This document shows positions 1 through 7,498 of a stretch of 64,000 nt of DNA, piece after piece (the first letter of the stretch is position 1; each line of letters opens with the position of its first letter). This stretch comes from Pseudomonadota bacterium. GTDB lineage: Bacteria; Desulfobacterota; Desulfobacteria; Desulfobacterales; JAHIVH01. The stretch covers positions 1 through 64,000 of the forward strand of contig JAHIVH010000113.1 of the NCBI GenBank assembly GCA_018816735.1, written 5' to 3'. A program made the translations under genes and the position numbers. Below the pieces are notes generated by a model that had not been told where the DNA came from, made no database searches, and saw only the letters and a list, made by a program, of their open reading frames with translations.

Positions 1-122
1 ATATATTTATACGGTAAATAAGGCGGGTGGGTTTTGGAGAACCAAAACAAAAAAATGTTTAATTACAAATGCTTATGTCCGTTTTGATAATCTTGGAATG
101 TCGAGCTATTACGGTATATTAC

Positions 123-2018
123 TCACGTGAAAATCTGTGTTTTATTAAAAAACCTGTTTTTCTTAATCGATATGGCAAGGCTTAAATAGCGATCATTTTC
201 AGTAAACATTGCCTTTTTATCGACCATCATACTTAAAAATGCCTTTATTTTATCTGGCGATAAATCATTAAACTGGCTGATAATTTTTTTAAATGAACGA
301 TTTCTTGTACAAAAAAGATAAATTTGCGCGGATTTTCCCTCCAGACGATGATGAGACATTTGCCCATTCAGGTGACGTTGTCTTATCAAAATGAAACTAC
401 CGCCATCCATATAGTAAAGAATAGGCTTGAAGCCAGGTTTTCGATGTAATGTTTCATACGTCTTTTCCCAAATTCTGACTTTTTTCCGGACAGGGCGCCA
501 CAGTTTCTTCTGATAGAGCCTATCTCCGCGATAGATTTTTTGCATGAATTGAATTGAATCTGAAATACTTTCCGGATACATAATTGAATAGTTAGGATGA
601 TTCATCATTTGTTTAACACCAAACTTCAAGGGCGTAAACGATACCTCACTCCCTTGTGCCAACTGGAACTCAACAATTTTTAGGGGACGGAAAGGAAACA
701 CAAATTCCAATGCATGAAGTGTTTCCGAAACATCATTTTGATCGGCGCCAGGGAAATGAAGCATCAGATTTGAGCCGTTTGCGATATTTAACTCTTCCAG
801 GTCTCTCATGATCTGTATATTCTGAATGGCTGTTGTTCCCTTGTTGAGCTTTTTTAAGAGGTTTGAACTTAAGGACTCTATTCCGACCTGAACATGGTCA
901 ACACCGGCAAGCTTCATTTGCTCAAGAGCTATCGGCCGGATATTCGCACGAACTTCACAAAATATGCTAAAATCTTTTTTAATTGATGCAATCCCTGAAA
1001 AATAATCTCCGGTACCATTAAATGGCAAAACGTTATCCATGACAGAAATGGACAAGGACTTGTGCTTTCTTGTCAGGGTATCAATTTCATAAACAACTTG
1101 TGCAGGCTGCTTTGAACGGTATCCTTTCCATTGGGAATTGAGATTGCAAAAGGAACATCCTTTTTTTTTGCCCCCTTCATTGCCATGCCACCAGCATCCT
1201 CTTGACAATTCTACAGGGATAACAGGGAAAAATTTTCTGTTTGGTGGAAACGCGTCAAGCAATGAAAAATAATCGTCAAAATCGGGAACAGGAAGGCTTT
1301 GCAAATCTTCTATCTGCATCAGTTCGGCTTCTGGTGTTTTATTTGCTGCCAAACGATTATTGACAATGTCGGATACAACTGGAAAATGATGATGATTCTG
1401 TTCTTTCAAAATCCATTTTACGAGCTCACAAAACGGACGCTCCCCCTCACCTTTAATGAAAAAACTCACCCCTTTAAAAAATTTGTGAAGATCATGATTC
1501 GTCATTCCGGATATGATCGAACCACCGGCAACAATATTCATGGAGGAACATTTTTCCCTAACTGCCTGCATAAAATATTTTGCTGATGACAATTGACAAA
1601 GGCAAACAGAAAACCCGACAAGTTTAAAATCCTGCCAATTGACTTGGTCAATGAAATCTTCTGAAATCTTTTGAACTTGATTAGACAATGTTCTCAGATC
1701 TGTCTTTTGAAGTTCTGGACTCCCCTTGATCATTTGGTTGAAGAGTGGTTGAATAATACCCAATCGTTCAGGATATAAAATGGTTGCATATACGCATTCT
1801 GCCAACCATGACTTTTCTGATATGGCCTGATAACGCTTATATCCTATTTCTTCAGCTATTTTCAGGTATGGATGGGAACATTCTACACCAATACCAGGCA
1901 GGTGTTCAAGAAGCCATGCTTTTAAAGTTCCCAGTTGGATGGACGGGCGATTAAAAATTGGCCATGGGGTTGAAAAAAGACCGATTTTGCTTTTCAAATT
2001 TAATTCTGGAAAAACCAT
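123..2018 (-). CDS. B12-binding radical SAM protein, RiPP-maturation C-methyltransferase-like
   Basis: A 631-residue protein with an N-terminal cobalamin-binding-like region (about 1-240) and a radical SAM core from about residue 265. The Fe-S cysteines sit in SRGCWWHGN...GCSFCNLN, spaced Cx12Cx2C rather than the usual Cx3Cx2C. The CWW...CSFC signature and a C-terminal segment with YMDGGSF and HRLEGKSAQIYLFC resemble the radical SAM C-methyltransferases linked to ribosomal peptide maturation. That family assignment is from memory of its motifs. Such enzymes would use methylcobalamin and SAM to methylate unactivated carbon. It lies 79 bases downstream of a PilZ gene on the same strand. No convincing precursor peptide is adjacent, so the substrate is unknown. 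Confidence 0.75.
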   Translation of the reverse strand: MVFPELNLKSKIGLFSTPWPIFNRPSIQLGTLKAWLLEHLPGIGVECSHPYLKIAEEIGYKRYQAISEKSWLAECVYATILYPERLGIIQPLFNQMIKGSPELQKTDLRTLSNQVQKISEDFIDQVNWQDFKLVGFSVCLCQLSSAKYFMQAVREKCSSMNIVAGGSIISGMTNHDLHKFFKGVSFFIKGEGERPFCELVKWILKEQNHHHFPVVSDIVNNRLAANKTPEAELMQIEDLQSLPVPDFDDYFSLLDAFPPNRKFFPVIPVELSRGCWWHGNEGGKKKGCSFCNLNSQWKGYRSKQPAQVVYEIDTLTRKHKSLSISVMDNVLPFNGTGDYFSGIASIKKDFSIFCEVRANIRPIALEQMKLAGVDHVQVGIESLSSNLLKKLNKGTTAIQNIQIMRDLEELNIANGSNLMLHFPGADQNDVSETLHALEFVFPFRPLKIVEFQLAQGSEVSFTPLKFGVKQMMNHPNYSIMYPESISDSIQFMQKIYRGDRLYQKKLWRPVRKKVRIWEKTYETLHRKPGFKPILYYMDGGSFILIRQRHLNGQMSHHRLEGKSAQIYLFCTRNRSFKKIISQFNDLSPDKIKAFLSMMVDKKAMFTENDRYLSLAISIKKNRFFNKTQIFT

Positions 2019-2097
2019 TCAGATTAATTTTCATTCTTTATTTTGATCAGTATAAACATCAGCTTCATTTTTTAGAAAATACAGCCCGCATATGGTG

Positions 2098-2436
2098 TTA
2101 TCTGTTTTCATCCATTTTTTCTGCACGCAGCTGATGTTCCCGAATGATAACAGCCTCAGGAATGGGGGTAATTAATTTAACACCAATCTTACCATCTTTT
2201 TTCCATATGACTTTGCCACTGATACCAATTGACCTGCCGTCTCGTAACCGGATTAGTCCTTTAAGATGCTCATCATGAAAAGCCCCATTGGATATAATGA
2301 TTTGAAGTCCGTTCTCGCTCAAATCCGAAACCTTGAAACATAGACTTCCTATTTTAATGTCCGGGCTTTCTTCTTCTCTATAGCTAATCCTCAACGCCTG
2401 TCTTTTTTCATATCCTTTATAGAATGATTGTGCCAT
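2098..2436 (-). CDS. PilZ domain protein (c-di-GMP binding candidate)
   Basis: A 112-residue single-domain protein. The arginine-containing N-terminal stretch YEKRQALRISYRE and the downstream VSDLSENGLQI match the PilZ pattern (Arg-rich motif followed by D-x-S-x-x-G). The rest is short beta strands (SIGISGKVIWKKDGKIGVKL), as expected for the six-strand barrel. PilZ domains usually bind cyclic di-GMP and change the activity of a partner. No second domain is present, so it would act as a stand-alone adaptor. It lies upstream of the radical SAM gene on the same strand with a 79-base gap, so they may be cotranscribed, but nothing else links their functions. Confidence 0.8.
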   Translation of the reverse strand: MAQSFYKGYEKRQALRISYREEESPDIKIGSLCFKVSDLSENGLQIIISNGAFHDEHLKGLIRLRDGRSIGISGKVIWKKDGKIGVKLITPIPEAVIIREHQLRAEKMDENR

Positions 2437-2737
2437 GATTTATCCTTTTAATGACGCTATAAAATTTAACGACATCGCAAGCCGTTCACTAAAAATAATA
2501 TATTATGTTTCCCGTACAATCTCGTCCTGCTAAAATAACCTATTATTTGATAAATACCATTAAAAAAATCGATTATAATTAAAGATGGCCTACCTAAACC
2601 CGGTCAAATTTGCCTACTGATAATCGGCACGATTATTTAAAGCAAATTGACGACAGGTCATTCTTATCGCCTCTTACCCCCCGTTCCATTAGAAAAAAAG
2701 CAACCTCAAAAAAAAATCGCCTCAAGATTACACCTAT
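2437..2737. other. AT-rich intergenic region between divergent genes
   Basis: This non-coding stretch separates the minus-strand PilZ gene from the plus-strand small gene at 2838. It is AT-rich and contains runs of A and T, but I see no ORF with a ribosome-binding site, no RNA gene and no strong hairpin. The only clear signal, a sigma-54 promoter, begins just after it. Confidence 0.4.
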
Positions 2738-2738
2738 T

Positions 2739-2754
2739 GGCATATTCATTGCTA
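2739..2754 (+). promoter_or_regulatory. Sigma-54 (-24/-12) promoter candidate
   Basis: TGGCATATTCATTGCT matches the sigma-54 consensus TGGCAC-N5-TTGC(A/T): the invariant GG and GC doublets are exactly ten bases apart, and the flanking T, CA and TT are present. Transcription would start near 2766, about 70 bases before the ATG at 2838. Sigma-54 promoters require an enhancer-binding ATPase; no enhancer site could be assigned by eye. Confidence 0.55.
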
Positions 2755-2837
2755 AGTCCTTGTATCAGATACCTGAATAAAACACGACAGACCCAGTTCA
2801 GGTGACGAACACATCTTTATATTTGAAGGGGGAAGGA

Positions 2838-3155
2838 ATGAAACAAGTCATGATGATCCCGAGGTTGGCAGAACAACTTTCCATACCGAACACAATAAAC
2901 AAAGAATCATCTTCTTTCAACCGGGATCATCATATCCCCAAAAACAATGAGATACTGTTACAGGGCGGTATTCTTCCATCTGAGGTGAAAGCCAATAAAC
3001 AAAGAATAACTTCCGGAACTGAAAATATCCATCTCATGAATCTTTCCGATGAGGTGTTTATCATGTCAGGAATCGAAAGATTAAAGGAAACCGACCTTTT
3101 TGAGACTGCACAAAATAACCCGAACAAAGAGAACATATTCATGATTTTGTCATAA
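2838..3155 (+). CDS. Small hypothetical protein behind a sigma-54-type promoter
   Basis: A 105-residue protein, charged and Asn-rich, without cysteine, signal peptide or membrane segment; I do not recognise the family. I prefer the ATG at 2838 because GGGGGAAGGA lies directly upstream; a longer GTG start at 2802 has no comparable site. Expression is supported by the promoter at 2739-2754. The sequence has IPRLAEQLSIPNT near the N-terminus and LSDEVFIMSGIERLKETDLF near the C-terminus, which may form an amphipathic helix. It could be a small regulator, an adaptor, or (less likely) a modified peptide precursor for the radical SAM enzyme nearby. No function can be assigned. Confidence 0.5.
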   Translation: MKQVMMIPRLAEQLSIPNTINKESSSFNRDHHIPKNNEILLQGGILPSEVKANKQRITSGTENIHLMNLSDEVFIMSGIERLKETDLFETAQNNPNKENIFMILS

Positions 3156-3233
3156 ACAATGTATATATGTCAATCATCTGACGCATTTTGGAACACTAAC
3201 TGTTTTTTATCATTATAAAGAGGACTCTTGAAA

Positions 3234-3302
3234 ATGAACAAAAGCTCACAGAAAAGAATTCTTGAATTTGCACTTCGTCAGTTAAAAGAACGACTGATCT
3301 GA
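3234..3302 (+). CDS. Possible 22-codon ORF
   Basis: ATG at 3234 follows AAAGAGGA at a plausible ribosome-binding distance and opens a 22-codon frame (MNKSSQKRILEFALRQLKERLI) that ends in TGA. The peptide is basic and would form an amphipathic helix, which is more protein-like than random AT-rich sequence. A weak sigma-54-like match (GG-N10-GT) lies at 3189-3204. It could be a small regulatory peptide or a chance frame. There is no homology evidence. Confidence 0.25.
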   Translation: MNKSSQKRILEFALRQLKERLI

Positions 3303-3592
3303 CAAACCACAAATAATAGAAAAACAGATGACGAAAAAAAGGGGCATTCCCGCTCATCGATAGCAAATTGATCTTCCTATCGCATAGAGGGCCCATTCAC
3401 ATTATCCTTTCCATTTTAATGCATATATCCAATAACCATTTGACATTATTTCAAAACCTTTTTTAACAAATCGAACTGCCTCAAAAAAAGAAAAAAAATT
3501 ACTGTAAACCGTATTTTTCTGTCATATGATCCCAAAAAATGGTAATAACCTTTCAAAAACAACCTTTAAAGCAAGAATAAAAGGAAAAAATA
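3303..3592. other. Intergenic region upstream of rmlA
   Basis: AT-rich leader ahead of the rhamnose operon. It holds a small inverted repeat (CGATAG at 3358-3363 and CTATCG at 3377-3382) and a TTGACA at 3440-3445 that could be a -35 element. No good -10 hexamer lies 16-18 bases downstream, so I do not call a promoter. No RNA gene or terminator is visible. Confidence 0.35.
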
Positions 3593-4465
3593 ATGAAAGG
3601 CATTTTGCTTGCCGGGGGATCAGGAACCCGACTCTACCCGATTACCAGGGCCATTAGTAAGCAGCTTCTTCCCATTTACGATAAACCGATGATCTATCAT
3701 CCTCTGTCAACTTTAATGCTTGCGGGGGTGAAAGACATTCTGATTATTTCAACACCTCACGACCTTCCGCTTTTCAAACAACTTTTAGGTGATGGCAGTC
3801 AATGGGGCATTTCTCTGTCTTATGAGGAACAACCAAAGCCGGAAGGACTCGCGCAAGCCTTTATCATTGGCAGAGAATTTGTTGGAAATAGTAGTGTTTG
3901 CATGATCCTCGGTGACAACATTTTCCATGGTGATGGATTGCCAGAGCAGATGATGGCGGCTCAAAAACTGAATAACGGTGCGACTGTATTCGGTTACAGG
4001 GTTAACAATCCTCAGCGATACGGTGTGGCTGAATTTGATGAATCAGGGCAGGTGATCGGCATCGAAGAAAAACCTGAAAAACCAAAATCAAATTATGCCA
4101 TCACAGGACTTTACATATACGACAATCAGGTTCTGGATATTGCGGCCAATTTAAAACCATCCAAACGGGGTGAGCTTGAAATTACAGACATAAACATGAC
4201 TTACCTTAAAATGGGAAAACTCAAGGTTCAAAAACTCAGCCGAGGTGTTGCCTGGCTTGACACAGGAACATATAAATCGCTCATGCAGGCCGCCAACTTT
4301 ATAGAGGCAATTGAAAACCGTCAGGGATTAAAAATAGCCTGTCTTGAAGAGATCGCCTACCGCCAGGGTTATATAAGTAAAATCCAGGTGGAGAAACTTG
4401 CAGGATCACTTTTGCAATGCGATTATGGCAAATACCTGATTGATATGCTAAATGAGGTACAGTAA
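3593..4465 (+). CDS. rmlA: Glucose-1-phosphate thymidylyltransferase
   Basis: RmlA condenses dTTP with glucose-1-phosphate to give dTDP-glucose, the first step of dTDP-L-rhamnose synthesis in the cytoplasm. The 290-residue length is typical. The N-terminus carries the nucleotide-binding signature [20 protein letters not shown], followed by [13 protein letters not shown] with the metal-binding aspartate and [20 protein letters not shown] of the sugar-binding region. A ribosome-binding site (AAAGGAAA) precedes the ATG. It is the first gene of an rmlA-rmlC-rmlD operon, with five bases to the next gene. The product probably feeds O-antigen or other surface polysaccharide. Confidence 0.96.
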   Translation: MKGILLAGGSGTRLYPITRAISKQLLPIYDKPMIYHPLSTLMLAGVKDILIISTPHDLPLFKQLLGDGSQWGISLSYEEQPKPEGLAQAFIIGREFVGNSSVCMILGDNIFHGDGLPEQMMAAQKLNNGATVFGYRVNNPQRYGVAEFDESGQVIGIEEKPEKPKSNYAITGLYIYDNQVLDIAANLKPSKRGELEITDINMTYLKMGKLKVQKLSRGVAWLDTGTYKSLMQAANFIEAIENRQGLKIACLEEIAYRQGYISKIQVEKLAGSLLQCDYGKYLIDMLNEVQ

Positions 4466-4470
4466 ATCAC

Positions 4471-5025
4471 ATGAACATTATACCGACCCCGCTTGAAGGT
4501 GTTCTCATTATCGAACCGGATGTCTATCATGATCAAAGAGGTTTCTTTTTTGAAACATATCAGAAAGAAAGATATCAGGCTCTTGGAATAGTTCAGGATT
4601 TTGTTCAGGACAACATCTCATTTTCAAAAAAAGGAACCGTGAGAGGGCTCCACTTCCAGATTACAAAACCTCAGGCCAAACTTGTCCAGGCCATTACAGG
4701 AGAAATATTTGATGTGGCTGTTGATATCAGACCGGAATCCGCCACTTTCGGGAAATGGACAGGTATTATTCTGTCAGAAGAAAACAGACGTCAATTCCTC
4801 ATACCAGAAGGATTTGCACATGGATTTGCCGTGCTTTCAGACACCGCCCTTTTTTCCTATAAATGTTCCAATTACTACAAGGCAGACGACGAAGGCGGTA
4901 TTCTCTTTTCCGATCCCTTTATCGGTATTGAATGGCCAGTTCAAAATCCGATTTTGTCCGGTAAAGACCAGAAATACCCGGGCTTAAAAGATCTTGAACC
5001 TGAACAACTCTATCTACCCGGATAA
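4471..5025 (+). CDS. rmlC: dTDP-4-dehydrorhamnose 3,5-epimerase
   Basis: RmlC epimerises C3 and C5 of dTDP-4-keto-6-deoxyglucose. The 184-residue cupin shows the family blocks DQRGFFFETYQ near the N-terminus, GTVRGLHFQ with the catalytic histidine (about residue 62), the substrate-binding KLVQAITGEIFDVAVDIR, and FAHGFAVLSDTALFSYKCSNYY with the conserved tyrosine. It starts five bases after rmlA and ends six bases before rmlD, so all three are almost certainly translated from one message. Confidence 0.95.
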   Translation: MNIIPTPLEGVLIIEPDVYHDQRGFFFETYQKERYQALGIVQDFVQDNISFSKKGTVRGLHFQITKPQAKLVQAITGEIFDVAVDIRPESATFGKWTGIILSEENRRQFLIPEGFAHGFAVLSDTALFSYKCSNYYKADDEGGILFSDPFIGIEWPVQNPILSGKDQKYPGLKDLEPEQLYLPG

Positions 5026-5031
5026 ATCATC

Positions 5032-5916
5032 ATGAAACTCTTAATCACAGGATCGTCAGGTCAGCTGGGACATGCATTGTCCCGCATTTCAAAAATTCAG
5101 CATATTGATATTTTTGAAGGGGATCTACCCCATTTTGATATTTTGGATGCCCCAAATACTGAAAAAAAAGTACTATTTTTTCAGCCAGATATCATCATTA
5201 ATGCTGCAGCATATACGCTGGTTGACCAATCTGAAAATGAAGCGGACAAGGCCTTTGCCATTAATCAGGATGGCCCGGCAACCCTTGCAGGCATTTGCAG
5301 GACAAAACGCATCCCGCTCATTCATATCTCAACAGATTATGTATTTGATGGCAAAAAAGGAACTGCCTATATAGAGGATGATCCGGTTTCCCCACTGGGC
5401 GTATACGGTAAAAGCAAAGAGGCCGGGGAAAAAGAAATAAGGAAAAGACTTACAGAACATGTAATTATGAGAACGTCATGGCTTTATGGTATACATGGAA
5501 ATAATTTTGTAAAAACAATGTTAAAACTTGGAAAGGAAAGGGACGTCGTCCGCGTCGTGTCAGATCAAAAAGGATCGCCCACCTGTGCCGAGGATCTTGC
5601 AGAAGCTATAATAAACGTGGCAAAAAAAATTCTTAGCCGCAAACCATCCCGATGGGGGACATATCATTACTGCAATTCCGGTGTGATATCCTGGTATGAA
5701 TTTGCCCAATCAATTTTTCAGATTGCTGCCTGCTATGATACTTTCAAAGTCGATCAGGTAATTCCTATAACTACAGCAGAATATCCCACGTTAACAACCC
5801 GTCCTCCGTTTTCGGCACTGAACTGTGAAAAAATCCGGAAAAATTTTGATATTGAACAAAAACCATGGAAAGAGAGTCTTGAACAAACCATCAAAACAAT
5901 TGTATCCCCGGGTTAA
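5032..5916 (+). CDS. rmlD: dTDP-4-dehydrorhamnose reductase
   Basis: RmlD performs the last step, NAD(P)H-dependent reduction of dTDP-4-dehydrorhamnose to dTDP-L-rhamnose. The 294-residue extended SDR begins with the Rossmann glycine motif ITGSSGQLGHAL. It contains the ISTDYVFDG block typical of RmlD and the catalytic YGKSKEAGE (YxxxK, about residues 125-129). Length fits the family. It is the last gene of the rml cluster. The 4,6-dehydratase gene rmlB is not in the window, so it must be elsewhere for the pathway to work. Confidence 0.95.
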   Translation: MKLLITGSSGQLGHALSRISKIQHIDIFEGDLPHFDILDAPNTEKKVLFFQPDIIINAAAYTLVDQSENEADKAFAINQDGPATLAGICRTKRIPLIHISTDYVFDGKKGTAYIEDDPVSPLGVYGKSKEAGEKEIRKRLTEHVIMRTSWLYGIHGNNFVKTMLKLGKERDVVRVVSDQKGSPTCAEDLAEAIINVAKKILSRKPSRWGTYHYCNSGVISWYEFAQSIFQIAACYDTFKVDQVIPITTAEYPTLTTRPPFSALNCEKIRKNFDIEQKPWKESLEQTIKTIVSPG

Positions 5917-6006
5917 GAAGCCGTGCCAAAAAATCTTGCGATTAAATTGAAAAGGATTGATAAAGCCTTCTTCATGTTTTCATGATCGGGAAAGCAGATA
6001 AAAAAA

Positions 6007-7263
6007 ATGAAATCATCCATCCCCAAAAAAGTGGAGCTTCTTGCTCCTGCCGGTAACTTTGAAAAACTTGAAACCGCTATTTATTATGGTGCTGATGCCG
6101 TGTATCTCGCAGGCAAGGATTTTTCCCTGCGCAATTATGCTGAAAATTTTTCATATGATGACATGAAAAAAGGTATCGAACTCGCGCATAAAAACAACGT
6201 AAACGTTTACGTGGCATGCAATATCTATTCAAGGAACAATGAGCAGGATGATATTTACAGATACTTGAAGGAACTTGGAAATCTTAAACCCGATGCCATC
6301 ATCATTGCCGATCCTGGCATCCTTTTTCTTGCCAGGGAAATCATTCCGGATATGGAACTGCATCTCAGTACCCAATCCAATACAACGAATTATAACAGCG
6401 TCCTTTTCTGGGAAAAACAGGGGATTAAAAGAGTCAATGCGGCCCGGGAATTATCGCTCACAGAAATAAAAGAAATCTCCGGAAAATGTTCTATCGAAAT
6501 TGAAACATTTGTTCATGGTGCGATGTGTATTTCAGTTTCAGGCCGGTGCCTTTTAAGCAGTTTTCTGATCAATCGTGACAGTAACAGAGGGCTTTGTGCC
6601 CAGTCATGCAGGTGGCAGTACTCGGTCGTTGAAGAGAAACGGCCTGGAGAATACCTGCCAATACGCGAAGATAGCAGGGGCACCTATATTTTCAATTCAA
6701 AAGATCTTTGCATGATCGAGTATCTTCCAGAGCTGATCGAAGCTGGTATTTCATCGCTCAAAATTGAAGGTCGCATGAAAGGGATCAACTATCTTGCCTC
6801 AGCCGTAAAAGTGTATCGTGAAGCCATTGACACTTATTATGAAACCCCCCATTCATTTCGAGTCAAACCGGAATGGCTTGATGAGCTGTCAAGAATCAGC
6901 AACAGAAAATATTGCACTGGTTTCTATTTAAATAACCCTGATCAGATCACAGCCAATTTTTCAGACGACAAGCCTGCCACAATACACCTGTTTATCGGAA
7001 AAATGCTTTCAATGAACACAGACGGTTCAATGAAAGTTCAGGCACGCAATAAAATTGTTGAAGGAGATGAGGTTGAAATTCTGACACCCAAAGGCCCTGC
7101 CCAAAAAGACCGGATAAAAAAAATCTTAAAGGAAAACGGACAACCCACGTCCGTTGCTCAACCCAATGAAATTGTAAGTCTTTTTTTTAACACCACCTAT
7201 TCCCCAAATGACCTTATCCGGAAGCTTGAGGAAATTTCTCACAACAACCAGCCTAAAAGGTAA
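6007..7263 (+). CDS. Peptidase U32 family protein (TrhP/YegQ-like)
   Basis: A 418-residue U32-family protein. It has the family start VELLAPAGNFEKLETAIYYGADAVYLAG, a TIM-barrel-like first half, and the conserved cysteine set in HGAMCISVSGRCLLSSF...NRGLCAQSCRW (about residues 170-202) that is thought to hold an Fe-S cluster. The signature SLKIEGRMKGINYLASAVKVYREAID follows. Despite the name, characterised members (TrhP, RlhA) take part in prephenate-dependent hydroxylation of tRNA or rRNA, not proteolysis. The overall layout is closest to the YegQ/TrhP branch, but exact orthology cannot be settled by eye. It lies 90 bases after rmlD and is probably unrelated to rhamnose synthesis. Confidence 0.88.
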   Translation: MKSSIPKKVELLAPAGNFEKLETAIYYGADAVYLAGKDFSLRNYAENFSYDDMKKGIELAHKNNVNVYVACNIYSRNNEQDDIYRYLKELGNLKPDAIIIADPGILFLAREIIPDMELHLSTQSNTTNYNSVLFWEKQGIKRVNAARELSLTEIKEISGKCSIEIETFVHGAMCISVSGRCLLSSFLINRDSNRGLCAQSCRWQYSVVEEKRPGEYLPIREDSRGTYIFNSKDLCMIEYLPELIEAGISSLKIEGRMKGINYLASAVKVYREAIDTYYETPHSFRVKPEWLDELSRISNRKYCTGFYLNNPDQITANFSDDKPATIHLFIGKMLSMNTDGSMKVQARNKIVEGDEVEILTPKGPAQKDRIKKILKENGQPTSVAQPNEIVSLFFNTTYSPNDLIRKLEEISHNNQPKR

Positions 7264-7498
7264 TACCATTGAAATAATACGGAAACCAGACACGAGAAAA
7301 TTCTAATATGTTTAATAACAGCTTTTTTTTCAGTTGGTTAAATCAATATTTCTAACACCCACCGGCCATTCAGAGTTGACTTTACATAATATGTATAGTA
7401 AAAATTGGTTTGTATATTTTTCAATTAATAGACTCTCTCAAACATCAGTGATGCCCTGCTGGCCGGGTACCTATCATTAATAATCTCTGGAGGTTAAT

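Noticed and set aside
31-48. Perfect inverted repeat GTTTTGG-AGAA-CCAAAAC near the window start
   Set aside because: Followed by A, not T, on the plus strand and without a T tract after it on the minus strand, so it is not an intrinsic terminator; no other role is evident.
2802-2837. GTG start for the small protein at 2838
   Set aside because: No ribosome-binding site precedes it, while GGGGGAAGGA lies directly before ATG 2838.
3196-3396. 66-codon minus-strand frame
   Set aside because: No ribosome-binding site; composition is that of random AT-rich sequence.
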